A DNA stretch of 64,000 nucleotides from an uncultured Candidatus Melainabacteria bacterium (GTDB lineage Bacteria > Cyanobacteriota > Vampirovibrionia > Gastranaerophilales > Gastranaerophilaceae). Made by a program: the position numbers and the translations under genes. Position 1 is the stretch's first letter. Every line of letters begins with the position of its first letter. Below, piece after piece: positions 51,630-59,463 of the stretch. The stretch is taken from the NCBI GenBank assembly GCA_934747325.1, contig CAKVGW010000001.1, forward strand, positions 1-64,000. Direction: 5' to 3'. The notes below the pieces were generated by a model that ran no database searches, had not been told where the DNA came from, and saw nothing but the letters and a program-made list of their open reading frames with translations.

Positions 51630-53354
51630 CTACTGCGCGCCACCTTCATTCACCGCGCCTAAAAACCTTTCCGGACTATCCACACCTTTTTGCTCAAAAT
51701 ACCAAATAAATATTTCTTGCAAATTCAAAGGTATCAAGGACGAAAATTTCTCAATCGCTTGTATCACAATGTCCGCCTGTTCGGATTTTTGCGTTGTCAT
51801 TGAAGAATCCGCATACAAGTATTTATAATCGCCTTGACGAACAAAATCATCAATCTCAATCACTTCTTGCTTGTTTTCGTGGTTTACAAAAACGGTTTCG
51901 ATGCCGGATTTAAAATCCGCACACAATTTTGCAACTTTTTCCACATTAGGAATAATCAAATCTTGATTAATAGTATCAACGAGCATTGCAAGACGTATCA
52001 TCTGACCTTGTGTTTTTGTGTTAATTTCGGTCGCTGTTTTTGTGCCACTTGTTTCAACAGAGCCAATCATATTAGGGAAAATTCCTGAAACTTCAGCCAT
52101 TAAATCGTTTAAAAATTCAATATCTTGTAAGAAAATATTTGAATTAAATGTCAATTGCTGAAAAGCGCCGCTCGGGGTCAAATTGTCACCATATTCGATA
52201 ATTTTCCCCGGATAAAGATTAATTTCATCCTCATCAAAAAATCCTTCCGGCGCAAGAAGAGGCGGATTTTCATTAAGCGTTTGCAAGTTACAAGTTCTGT
52301 TCATTAATTCCTCTTGCAAATGCGCCAAAGATAAAACAGAGTACAACGGACTTATACCGCGCTTGGTTTCGGGATCAGTGATAAACGCACCATAAGAAAA
52401 CGGGTTAATAATGCTTTCATTTTTACCAAAAAATGCCAAATACTTACGTGCAACAACCACTGCATGCCAGTTATGTAAAACTACTCCGTCTGGCAATTTT
52501 AAATCGCCCCAATGCTCTAAAACTTCTATTGTTGAACCGTTTAAAATATCTTTTATTTTCGGATTTTGACTTGCGCTTGTCGGAAGCTCTAGAATTTCGG
52601 TTTTTTCTTCGTCCGTAAAATTATAATATTTGTTATTAATAATTTCACTTGCGGTTTTATAAGACCTATAAATTTTTGGACAAGAATCCCAATTATCTTT
52701 TTGTGAAGAATCAAAAACTAAGTCGGCAGGATTTACGGCGTAGATGAACGGATTATCATAAATTTTACGTGAATCTACCCAATAATTTTTGCCATTTTTT
52801 ATAGCTTCTAATATTTGCGGAAGCTTGGTAAAATCTTGTGAGAAAAGGTTTTTAAAGAAATCAATAGGACGTCGATATTCTTCAAACTTCTTTTTCCACG
52901 CTGTAAATGAAATCAATTCACCATAAAGTAAAGCGTTATCGATAATTTGGTCACAGGTCTTTTGGTAACCCATTTTTTCAAGAATGTCCACAAGCATTGC
53001 TTTTTGCTTATTTGACGCGTTGTTGGAGTCGTGATTTTCACCTGACACGTCGAACATAGAATTAACATTTGCATAAGTATTTCTCCAGATAAAAGCTTTT
53101 AGGGTTTGATAAAACATGAACGTTTTACACATTTTAATTTTTGCTTTCCATTTTTGGTTTTTATCGGTTAGTGATTTAAAATCATTTTTGAAGAAAACCT
53201 CGTTGGCAAGATTTGACGCCATTTCTAAATTCTCTGAACGTTCGCTGTTTAGCGTCACAAATTTAGAAGAAATTTTACTTACTAATTGCTCTTTCTCTTC
53301 TTGCGTAAGCTTTTTGATTTTTTCATCTTGATTAATGATGTATTCAAATGACAT
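51630..53354 (-). CDS. Phage portal protein
   Basis: 574 residues. Sequence pattern of podovirus portals: a helical N-terminus, TFMFYQTLKAFIWRNTYANVNSMF, a beta core with YAVNPADLVFDSSQKDNWDSC, then SPLYSVLSLAHLQEELMNRTCN and VSGIFPNMIGSVETSGTKTATEI, the segment near the tunnel loop. It makes the dodecameric ring through which DNA enters the head. AAGGAAAA before ATG. The three residues QFT-type binding sites cannot be resolved. It precedes the scaffold and capsid genes with the ART-like gene inserted between. Confidence 0.85.
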   Translation of the reverse strand: MSFEYIINQDEKIKKLTQEEKEQLVSKISSKFVTLNSERSENLEMASNLANEVFFKNDFKSLTDKNQKWKAKIKMCKTFMFYQTLKAFIWRNTYANVNSMFDVSGENHDSNNASNKQKAMLVDILEKMGYQKTCDQIIDNALLYGELISFTAWKKKFEEYRRPIDFFKNLFSQDFTKLPQILEAIKNGKNYWVDSRKIYDNPFIYAVNPADLVFDSSQKDNWDSCPKIYRSYKTASEIINNKYYNFTDEEKTEILELPTSASQNPKIKDILNGSTIEVLEHWGDLKLPDGVVLHNWHAVVVARKYLAFFGKNESIINPFSYGAFITDPETKRGISPLYSVLSLAHLQEELMNRTCNLQTLNENPPLLAPEGFFDEDEINLYPGKIIEYGDNLTPSGAFQQLTFNSNIFLQDIEFLNDLMAEVSGIFPNMIGSVETSGTKTATEINTKTQGQMIRLAMLVDTINQDLIIPNVEKVAKLCADFKSGIETVFVNHENKQEVIEIDDFVRQGDYKYLYADSSMTTQKSEQADIVIQAIEKFSSLIPLNLQEIFIWYFEQKGVDSPERFLGAVNEGGAQ

Positions 53355-53388
53355 ATTTTTCCTTTCCGGAGTATACTCCTAATAATTT

Positions 53389-53419
53389 GTCGTGTTGGAT
53401 GAAAATTGTCCAACACGAC
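53389..53419. repeat. REP hairpin upstream of RAYT, copy C
   Basis: GTCGTGTTGGA, loop TGAAAATTG, TCCAACACGAC. Perfect 11-bp stem. Confidence 0.8.
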
Positions 53420-53442
53420 CTACATATCACCAACCACCGTAG

Positions 53443-53473
53443 GTCGTGTTCAACTATTGTCATTGAACACGAC
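53443..53473. repeat. REP hairpin upstream of RAYT, copy D
   Basis: GTCGTGTTCAA, loop CTATTGTCA, TTGAACACGAC. Perfect 11-bp stem, 24 bases from copy C. Confidence 0.8.
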
Positions 53474-53515
53474 AAAAACTTTTCAAAAACAAACATTTTA
53501 TTATATAATCTAACA

Positions 53516-54055
53516 ATGCAATATAAGAGATTATTTATTGAAAATTCATACGTTTTTATTACAATCGTAACCGCAAAACGACGCAAAATATTGCTTAAAA
53601 ACATTCAAATCTTGCGTGAAGCATTCAAACGCACTATTCAAAGTTTTAATTATGAAATTTATGCAATATGTATTTTACCTGAACATATTCACATGATAAT
53701 AAAACCTTATGATATAAATGATTATCCTAAAATTATTCAACAAATAAAACGTTATTTTTCTCAAAAAATAGATAAACAAAATATTGATAATTATTCATTA
53801 ACATCGGGTAATGTAAGACGCAAAGAATGTGATATTTGGCAACATAGATATTGGGAACACACAATAAGAGATATTAATGATTTGTATAAACATCTCGATT
53901 ATATTCATTATAACCCAATTAAACATGATTATACGAATAAAGCTAAGGACTGGGAGTTTTCAAGTTTCAATAAATTTGTAAAACAACATTTTTATGAATT
54001 AGATTGGTGTAATTTTGATAATATCAATAAAATCAATGAATTGAATTATGAATAG
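53516..54055 (+). CDS. REP-associated tyrosine transposase (RAYT, Y1/IS200-like)
   Basis: 179 residues from the ATG at 53516; an upstream in-frame extension to 53348 runs through REP hairpins and is rejected. The HUH metal motif HIHMI has His57 and His59. The catalytic Tyr128 lies in the family phrase LDYIHYNPIKHD. The phrase WQHRYWEHTIRD between them is diagnostic of RAYT proteins. They nick REP hairpins as single strands and are normally single-copy and not self-mobile. REP copies lie 43 and 97 bases upstream and six bases downstream, and five more occur nearby. Confidence 0.9.
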   Translation: MQYKRLFIENSYVFITIVTAKRRKILLKNIQILREAFKRTIQSFNYEIYAICILPEHIHMIIKPYDINDYPKIIQQIKRYFSQKIDKQNIDNYSLTSGNVRRKECDIWQHRYWEHTIRDINDLYKHLDYIHYNPIKHDYTNKAKDWEFSSFNKFVKQHFYELDWCNFDNINKINELNYE

Positions 54056-54060
54056 TAGTT

Positions 54061-54091
54061 GTCGTGTTCAATGAAAATAGTTGAATACGAC
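54061..54091. repeat. REP hairpin downstream of RAYT, copy E
   Basis: GTCGTGTTCAA, loop TGAAAATAG, TTGAATACGAC (one mismatch). Six bases after the RAYT stop. Confidence 0.75.
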
Positions 54092-54241
54092 CTACAAGCT
54101 ATAAGCTACGACCTTTTTACCAATATTATCTTAATAAATAATTAAATGTAACAAAATGTTAAAACAAATTTAACAAGCCTCAAATCAAGTTATAGTACCC
54201 TTTATGTCCTATATGATATAATGTGGCGGTATGTGGTGGGG

Positions 54242-54278
54242 CAATTATAATACGCATAATATCTTTAATTATATATAA
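54242..54278 (+). promoter_or_regulatory. Recurrent-type promoter CAATTATA-N13-CTTTAATTATATATAA
   Basis: CAATTATA (54242-54249), 13 bases, CTTTAATTATATATAA from 54263. The first box differs at two bases from the others. Confidence 0.45.
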
Positions 54279-54314
54279 CACAAGATTATACACTAATAAC
54301 TAAAGGAGGATATA

Positions 54315-54800
54315 ATGCCTGTAAATGGAAAAGGTCAAAAAGTTATTGTAATGGGAGCTGCTTATGATGTTAAAAAGAATTTTTGTTCCCAAAATAAGAC
54401 TTATACTGTTGATGATTATAATAAAGATGGGAAAATTGATAGAATTAATATAACATCAAAGGATAAAAATTATAAAAAGACTTATGTTGATAGAGATTAT
54501 AATAGGCATACAGATACAGTAGAAGAAACTTTTTATTCAAATAACGGACAAAAGCCTGTTGTTACAAGAAAAAAATATTTAGATAAAGATAAAACAATAT
54601 TTAATTTTTATGATAATAATGGTAATCTAAGAGCAACTCATTCATATACATCTAAAGGTAATGTCTTTTCGGGTGCAGATGCAAACGGAGTTAAATATAA
54701 TGTTTCATCTTTTGGTGGTGAGACTGCAAAGACACAATCTGAAAATTTTATGATAGCATATCCTGATTTAGAGTTATCAGAAAAATATTTTGGAAAATAG
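54315..54800 (+). CDS. Orphan protein in phage cluster
   Basis: 161 residues, not recognised. Beta-rich and very polar, with repeated short motifs TYTVDDYNKDGKIDRIN and FYDNNGNLRATHSYTSKGN that look like RHS/YD-type or calcium-binding turns (DYNKDGKID is EF-loop-like). No signal peptide. AAAGGAGG precedes ATG, and expression is likely good. It lies between REP hairpins at 54061 and 54812 and has its own promoter. Possibly a secreted or surface protein, but no function is assigned. Confidence 0.65.
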   Translation: MPVNGKGQKVIVMGAAYDVKKNFCSQNKTYTVDDYNKDGKIDRINITSKDKNYKKTYVDRDYNRHTDTVEETFYSNNGQKPVVTRKKYLDKDKTIFNFYDNNGNLRATHSYTSKGNVFSGADANGVKYNVSSFGGETAKTQSENFMIAYPDLELSEKYFGK

Positions 54801-54811
54801 TTAGTTTGTAG

Positions 54812-54842
54812 GTCGTGTTCAACAATTTTCATTGAACACGAC
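54812..54842. repeat. REP hairpin, copy F
   Basis: GTCGTGTTCAA, loop CAATTTTCA, TTGAACACGAC. Between converging genes and may terminate both. Confidence 0.8.
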
Positions 54843-54848
54843 TTTTAC

Positions 54849-55175
54849 CTATTCCTTCATCAACCCTTTTGTCACATTGTATAAAATATCAAGCTTTGTA
54901 GAATTGTTGGCTATAAAATGCACATTTTTGATAATTTCATTAACAAGCTCTTCGTTGCTTTTCAAATGATTTGTTGCAAAAAGTTCTTCGGTTGTGGTGT
55001 TCAAAGCTTTTATAATTTTATCTAATGTTTCGGCAGTAACAAAATTTTCGCCAATTTCAATTCCGCTCAATGTTCTTTGTGAAACATCGACGGCTTCTGC
55101 TAATTGCTCTTGCGTTAATCCTCGATTTAGACGCATACGTTTAATTTTTTTGCCTAATTCTTCTTTGACACCCAT
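54849..55175 (-). CDS. XRE-family helix-turn-helix regulator
   Basis: 108 residues. The HTH lies at about residues 7-62: KKIKRMRLNRGLTQEQLAEA, then DVSQRTLSGIEIGEN (recognition helix) and TLDKIIKALNTTTEELF. The C-terminal part (LKSNEELVNEIIKNVHFIA) is helical, probably for dimerisation. It is the only regulator in the phage cluster. It lacks a protease/RecA-cleavage domain, so it is not a classical CI-type repressor. AAGGTA upstream of ATG. Its operator cannot be identified. Confidence 0.85.
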   Translation of the reverse strand: MGVKEELGKKIKRMRLNRGLTQEQLAEAVDVSQRTLSGIEIGENFVTAETLDKIIKALNTTTEELFATNHLKSNEELVNEIIKNVHFIANNSTKLDILYNVTKGLMKE

Positions 55176-55333
55176 AAAATACCTTTTATAACATATTAGC
55201 TTTTTATACGTTAGATTTCATAAAAATGATAAAATATGTCTTTAAATGTATTTTATATTAAGTTTTGTAAACCTGTAATGTGGCTTTATTTCTATATTAT
55301 AGCATTTTAGAAATTTAATTTCATAAATTTAAG

Positions 55334-55365
55334 CAATTTTTGAAAACAAAAAGACTTTATATATA
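55334..55365 (+). promoter_or_regulatory. Recurrent-type promoter CAATTTTT-N13-CTTTATATATA
   Basis: CAATTTTT (55334-55341), 13 bases, CTTTATATATA (55355-55365), then CATAACAC. Very close to the site at 44796. Confidence 0.6.
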
Positions 55366-55436
55366 CATAACACACGAGGATTTGCAAAACCTAGTATAAC
55401 ACAAGATATTACAGAAAAATTTAAGGAGAAAGAATT

Positions 55437-55757
55437 ATGACAACACCTATCAGCAAAACACAAGTTAAAACACAAACAGCAAAAAAAGTACAAGTTAAAC
55501 CAAAAGAGCAACAAAAAATTAATAGTACATTTGAAAAGAATGAACCTAGCACTGCGAAATTAGCGGTGAATAGAACTGGGGCTGTTGTTATGGCACCGTT
55601 AGCAGCAACAGCTGGCGTATTAACATTAGTTGGAGGTTTTTTAAATGGCGTTCTCAACCCTAACACAACAGTAGATCATTCAATGAATGAAAGTATAAAG
55701 GCTGCCGGTCAAGGTGCTGATATGCTTGAAAAAATGTGGGAAGGACGATATTTTTAA
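55437..55757 (+). CDS. Small orphan protein with glycine-zipper-like hydrophobic segment
   Basis: 106 residues, not recognised. Residues 1-35 are Lys/Gln/Thr-rich (KTQVKTQTAKKVQVKPKEQQ). A hydrophobic stretch at about 47-72 (AVVMAPLAATAGVLTLVGGFLNGVL) could be one membrane helix. A short acidic tail follows. AAGGAGAAAG precedes ATG. The REP hairpin at 55788 follows and may end the transcript. The layout suggests a small membrane-active protein, but no homologue comes to mind. Confidence 0.65.
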   Translation: MTTPISKTQVKTQTAKKVQVKPKEQQKINSTFEKNEPSTAKLAVNRTGAVVMAPLAATAGVLTLVGGFLNGVLNPNTTVDHSMNESIKAAGQGADMLEKMWEGRYF

Positions 55758-55787
55758 TAAGTAATTAAATCTCACAAAAACTATCTG

Positions 55788-55815
55788 TCGTGTTGGTAAT
55801 TTTACCAACACGACT
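55788..55815. repeat. REP hairpin, copy G
   Basis: GTCGTGTTGGTAA, two-base loop, TTACCAACACGAC. 13-bp perfect stem. Confidence 0.8.
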
Positions 55816-55823
55816 TTTAAATT

Positions 55824-56207
55824 TTACCCCCTATACACAAACTCTTTCCCACCAACCAACTCAAATCCACACCTTCTCAAACACAACTCCGACATACAAT
55901 TTTGAGCAACAGCATGAATATCACCTTTGAACCACTTTAAAGACATTTTCAAACATTCAATATTCAAAAGGTGCATTTTTCGTTTTGCAAAACCGTTCAG
56001 GTACAATTTGTTATTCTCATCCACAAAATAATAAATCACCCCAATCAATTTTTTATCGTTTAAAAACAGGTAAAAGAATGTATTATTGACTATGAATTCA
56101 AACGAGTTTGTGTCACAAATCCACCCTTGCACTTTTTCATACAAACTCTTGCACTCATCTTTATATTCCCAAAACTCATTATCTTTCGGTATCAAAACTC
56201 TAATCAT
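55824..56207 (-). CDS. GNAT-like acetyltransferase fragment, phage type
   Basis: 127 residues from the ATG at 56207 (GAGGTT upstream; the longer frame to 56237 is less likely). The order beta-alpha-beta with FFYLFLNDKKLIGVIYYFVDENNKLYLNG, then a helix and QNCMSELCLRRCGFELVGG, is that of the C-terminal half of GNAT proteins, such as those found at the start of phage head operons. The acetyl-CoA P-loop is not clear, so the enzyme activity is doubtful. Confidence 0.6.
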   Translation of the reverse strand: MIRVLIPKDNEFWEYKDECKSLYEKVQGWICDTNSFEFIVNNTFFYLFLNDKKLIGVIYYFVDENNKLYLNGFAKRKMHLLNIECLKMSLKWFKGDIHAVAQNCMSELCLRRCGFELVGGKEFVYRG

Positions 56208-56225
56208 TATTATAACCTCACAAGT

Positions 56226-56280
56226 TAGGGAGGTCACAGCTGTTGGCGAGTGTAAGCGAGCCTTACAGATGCGGGTGGGT
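56226..56280. repeat. 54-bp hairpin repeat, copy 2 (inverted)
   Basis: GAGGTCACAGCTGTTGGCGAG through TTACAGATG-type sequence, the reverse complement of the unit at 15315-15368. CTGTAAGGC pairs with GCCAACAG. Confidence 0.5.
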
Positions 56281-56294
56281 AGTTTCGAGTTGAC

Positions 56295-56416
56295 AGTTGA
56301 AAGTGGAAAGTTGTATAAAATTTTGCCTTAAACTAATATTAGTTCAATATAGAAGTAAGTTTATTTTTAATAATATCTAAAATTAATTTTCAACTTTCCA
56401 TTTTCAACTTTCAACT
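56295..56416. repeat. MITE-like inverted repeat, copy 2
   Basis: Left arm AGTTGAAAGTGGAAAGTT (56295-56312), right arm AACTTTCCATTTTCAACTTT region (56390-56416). A/T-rich interior, no gene. Confidence 0.65.
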
Positions 56417-56449
56417 CATACCTCCGCCAAAACCTCAACGCTACATTTA

Positions 56450-56749
56450 TCAAATCTTCCCCTCACACAACCCCTCCACTACATTAATCTTCGGCTCTTC
56501 ATTCACAACGACATCATCATCCAAACCTAACGCCAAACGCTGTCCTTTTTGAACCTTGCCGATTGCTGATATCAAAAAATCAATCATGATAAGCGAATTT
56601 TTTGGCGCGTCTATAAATTCAAATTCTGCATATTTAATTTCTCTAGCGTATTCGTCAAGCATAAATTCTAAAACACTAAGAGTTTTGTCATAAAACTCTA
56701 TATGTTTCTGATTAACTTTCTGCTTAATATCTTCAACCTTTTTTGACAT
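56450..56749 (-). CDS. Small helical phage protein, possible terminase small subunit
   Basis: 99 residues from the ATG at 56749 (an in-frame ATG at 56806 precedes it). Helical, with a Lys-rich N-terminus (KKVEDIKQKVNQKHIEFYDK), AKNSLIMIDFLISAIGKVQKG-type sequence and an acidic tail. Size, position upstream of the portal and composition are compatible with a small terminase subunit, but no HTH is visible and this is a guess. Confidence 0.5.
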   Translation of the reverse strand: MSKKVEDIKQKVNQKHIEFYDKTLSVLEFMLDEYAREIKYAEFEFIDAPKNSLIMIDFLISAIGKVQKGQRLALGLDDDVVVNEEPKINVVEGLCEGKI

Positions 56750-57031
56750 AATAAACCTTTCTATCCCTCTTTTTGGAAGAGGGTAAAATTTCAAGTTGAG
56801 AGCCAACCTTTTTTATGGCTCAAAACTTAGAAATTTGGATGAGGGTTCAAGCCGTAAACAATATTTTCACCTCTTATTCCCCTTTTACCTTATTCACTTT
56901 AAAAAAATACTGAGGGCAAGGGCAACGTATATGTACACAAGGAGTGTGTCACGAGAGAGAAAGGTGAAACAATAGCCCTCAGTAAGATAAAACTTTTTTA
57001 GCGAGGCTGTGGTGAGCCTTGCAACTTTATA

Positions 57032-57161
57032 AATGGAGAATTGAAAATGAAAAGTGGAAAATTGTATTAAAAATAACTGAATATATAATTTGCTTAATAT
57101 AAACGTATAGACTTAAGAAAAATTTAAAACCATTTTCCATTTTCAACTTTCCATTTCCCAT
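57032..57161. repeat. MITE-like inverted repeat, copy 3
   Basis: Left arm AATGGAGAATTGAAAATGAA at 57032 and right arm CATTTTCCATTTTCAACTTT at 57130-57161, imperfect complements. The region 56807-57199 otherwise contains only A/T-rich DNA and a GGCTGTGGTGAGCC segment. Confidence 0.6.
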
Positions 57162-57199
57162 TCAAACAATCGCTCACACAACCTTTCCTAAGCAAAAAA

Positions 57200-57571
57200 C
57201 TAAACTTCCTTAACCAACTCCCTATTCCCATAAAAATCGCAAGCATACTGCTTGATAACTTCTTTTTTACCGGATTTAACACATTTATTTAATCCAAACT
57301 TCCAACCAAACGGCTTGGATTTAAATTTTGCATAATTAAACTCACGCATAGAATAAACTATTTCATTTTTATGCTTAATAACTAAATCATTAGCTTCAAT
57401 TCCTGCAACTTTTGTAACATTGCAAATTCCGTCAAATCGCCATTCCGAAAGTTCGCTTACAGGCTTTCCGCAAATAGGACAAAAACCTATTGATAATTTT
57501 CTTGATGTAAATAACTCATTGTCCTTTAGATAATAAACGTCATCAGGACGAAATTGATTGCAATGTCGCAC
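57200..57571 (-). CDS. Zinc-ribbon phage-type protein
   Basis: 123 residues from a GTG start; GGAGG lies six bases upstream, which decides it. The CPICGKPVSELSEW pattern (Cys pair, then GKPV) with an upstream His/Cys (RHCNQF) resembles one half of a zinc ribbon. The rest has DVYYLKDNELFTSRKL and SMREFNYAKFKSKPFGWKFG, a beta/alpha mix. Common near phage head operons, function unknown. It is the first gene of the phage cluster in transcription order. Confidence 0.6.
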   Translation of the reverse strand: MRHCNQFRPDDVYYLKDNELFTSRKLSIGFCPICGKPVSELSEWRFDGICNVTKVAGIEANDLVIKHKNEIVYSMREFNYAKFKSKPFGWKFGLNKCVKSGKKEVIKQYACDFYGNRELVKEV

Positions 57572-57788
57572 AATAATCCTCCGCTATTCTACTATTAATG
57601 GGCATAACTCGCCCTGTACTTTTGTGAAGATTTGTCCTACGCAGCGTTTTAGCTTTGTTTCAAAATCAAGTACAAGAATATACTACACTATTTTCAAAAT
57701 TGACATAAGGATTGTAAAGACTTTTTTACATCTAAACCCAGAATTCAATGTTTGTGATATTTTGGTATAGAATAAGGAGGCTGAAAGC

Positions 57789-58754
57789 ATGAAGGCTATT
57801 GTATTTGATAACAACTTAAAATTAGATAAAAATTATCCGAAACCAATCCCTAAAAAAGGCGAAGCCTTAATAAAAGTAACTCTTGCGGGGATTTGTAATA
57901 CTGATTACGAAATTACGAAAGGCTATATGGGCTACGTTGGTATTTTAGGACACGAATTCGTTGGAGTTGTTGAAGAAGTTAACGACGAAGACCAATCTTT
58001 GGTTGGAAAACGCGTTGTTGCAGAAATCAGTTACGGATGCAATGACCCTGAATGTGAATGGTGCGCTAAGAAAAATTATCGCCACTGCCCAAACCGCCAT
58101 ACTTTGGGGATTTGGCATAAAGACGGGTGTTTTGCAGAATATATGACAATGCCGATAAATGTATTGTTTGAAGTCTCTGATAATGTATCTGATGAACAAG
58201 CGGTTTTTGTTGAACCACTTGCGGCTGCGTGTGAAATTACCGAACAACTCCATATCGCCCCTATGCAGAAGATTGTTGTGCTTGGTGACGGCAAGTTAGG
58301 CTTGACTACAGCACTTACTTTGAATGCACAAAATTTTGATGTATTACTTGTTGGTAAACACCAAAACAAATTGGATATTGCTTCTGCGCAAGGCGTTCAA
58401 ACAAAGCTTTTAAGCGAATTTAAAATAGAAAAGAAATATGATGTTGTAGTGGAGGCCACTGGTTCCGCGTCAGGTTTTGAAACATCAATGGCATTAACAA
58501 AACCAAGAGGCGTGCTTGTTTTAAAAAGCACGGTTGCATCAGGTAAAGAGCTTAACCTTGCGCCTATTGTAATAGACGAAATCACTGTTTTAGGCTCACG
58601 TTGCGGACAATTTCCTCCTGCTTTAAGGCTTTTAAAAAATAATAAAATCGATTTTTCATCATTCATAAGCGGTGTTTATTCAATTGACGATGCCTTGGAA
58701 GCTTTTGAAGCAAACAAATCAAAAGACAATCTAAAAATTTTGATAAAAATGTAA
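57789..58754 (+). CDS. Zinc-dependent medium-chain dehydrogenase (MDR)
   Basis: 321 residues. Catalytic zinc ligands Cys36 and His55-Glu56 (GILGHEFVG), and Glu in VFVEPLAAACE near 148. The structural zinc site is Cys84, Cys89, Cys92 and Cys100 (CNDPECEWCAKKNYRHC). The NAD(P)-binding Rossmann motif is VVLGDGKLGLTTA. The family oxidises alcohols or polyols such as threonine or sorbitol, and the substrate is not clear. AAGGAGGCTG before ATG. Monocistronic, just beyond the right end of the phage cluster. The 57572-57788 stretch holds only a TTGACA-like box. Confidence 0.85.
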   Translation: MKAIVFDNNLKLDKNYPKPIPKKGEALIKVTLAGICNTDYEITKGYMGYVGILGHEFVGVVEEVNDEDQSLVGKRVVAEISYGCNDPECEWCAKKNYRHCPNRHTLGIWHKDGCFAEYMTMPINVLFEVSDNVSDEQAVFVEPLAAACEITEQLHIAPMQKIVVLGDGKLGLTTALTLNAQNFDVLLVGKHQNKLDIASAQGVQTKLLSEFKIEKKYDVVVEATGSASGFETSMALTKPRGVLVLKSTVASGKELNLAPIVIDEITVLGSRCGQFPPALRLLKNNKIDFSSFISGVYSIDDALEAFEANKSKDNLKILIKM

Positions 58755-58791
58755 TAAAACGACATAATAAAAAACAAACAAATCTTGGTTA

Positions 58792-58826
58792 TTCCCTCCC
58801 TTTGGGGGAGGGCTAGGGAGAGGGTT
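58792..58826. repeat. CCCTCCC...GGGGGAGGGCTAGGGAGAGGG hairpin
   Basis: TTCCCTCCCTTT and GGGGGAGGG form a hairpin. Member of the family at 14749 and 61230. Confidence 0.5.
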
Positions 58827-58981
58827 TTATAAAACTAATTAAAACAAGTCTAGAAGAAATTTGTAAAGCAACTGATGATATAACTTCTTAACATTACTTA
58901 ACCTCGCATGTTGACTACCTACCTTGTTTATGGTTTCATAAGAACATAATATGTAAAATTAGCTGAAAAGGAAATAGAAAA

Positions 58982-59134
58982 ATGAGACGTACATTAGAAG
59001 GAACAAAGATTAAAAGACAACACGTAAGTGGTTTCAGAGCTAGAATGTCAACTCCTGGCGGTCAAGAAGTTTTAAACAGAAGACGTGCTAAAGGAAGACA
59101 CCAAATCGCAATTTCTGGCAGCAAACGTGCTTAA
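58982..59134 (+). CDS. rpmH: 50S ribosomal protein L34
   Basis: 50 residues: MRRTLEGTKIKRQHVSGF, then RARMSTPGGQEVL, NRRRAKGRHQIAISGSKRA. Arg/Lys-rich with the L34 signature GFRARM and RRRAKGRH, the latter more like cyanobacterial than enterobacterial versions. AAAGGAAA eight bases upstream. It is not next to rnpA or dnaA, so it is not at the usual oriC neighbourhood. It ends in a strong terminator. Confidence 0.93.
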   Translation: MRRTLEGTKIKRQHVSGFRARMSTPGGQEVLNRRRAKGRHQIAISGSKRA

Positions 59135-59156
59135 GATTTAAAAAAGATTTATTGCT

Positions 59157-59183
59157 AAAAGGGCGACCGCAGGTCGCCCTTTT
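59157..59183 (+). terminator. Terminator of rpmH
   Basis: AAAAGGGCGACC, loop GCA, GGTCGCCCTTTT. The GC-rich stem followed by T is a classic rho-independent terminator. Confidence 0.9.
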
Positions 59184-59463
59184 ATTTGCTATTTAATAAT
59201 ACGCTTTCCCAATCAATAAAAATCACCCGTATAAATATATATTAAATGTACAAACTACACTATATAACTAATCCTTTAGAACTATTTATTTACAAATCTT
59301 AATGTTTTAAATTTTCAAGCTATTACTTGCTTTTACGAATTAAATTAATCTTTGAGAATTACTTTTAAAACAAAAAGATTGAAAAATTTTTATGTTGTTG
59401 GTATATAATTTTATTGGACGTTTAGTCCAAAAGTAGTACACAAAAGAAAAGGTTTAAAAAATT

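Larger units (their letters stand above)
33726..57571 (-). mobile_element. Podovirus-like morphogenesis cluster (prophage remnant or domesticated particle genes)
   Basis: Minus-strand genes in transcription order: zinc-ribbon protein, possible TerS, GNAT-like protein, portal, scaffold, major capsid, head protein, lysin, head-tail adaptor, beta-propeller tail protein, tail/fibre genes, TerL. No tape measure, sheath or tube gene is visible, which fits a short-tailed particle. I find no integrase, recombinase, replication protein, holin beyond a small TM protein, or excision gene. The only regulator is one XRE protein. Plus-strand single genes and repeats break the operon in many places. Exact ends are unknown. 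The duplicated tRNA-Leu 3' end at 32925-32944 is a candidate left attachment relic, but I see no matching right copy. Confidence 0.75.

Noticed and set aside
53348-53515. N-terminal extension of the RAYT protein
   Set aside because: It runs through two REP hairpins and has no family resemblance; the ATG at 53516 gives the normal start.
56450-56749. Firm terminase small subunit assignment
   Set aside because: Position fits, but no helix-turn-helix or other family mark is visible, so it is listed only as a possibility.
58755-59463. Replication origin near rpmH
   Set aside because: rpmH is often near oriC, but no dnaA, rnpA or clusters of DnaA-box-like sequence are visible here.
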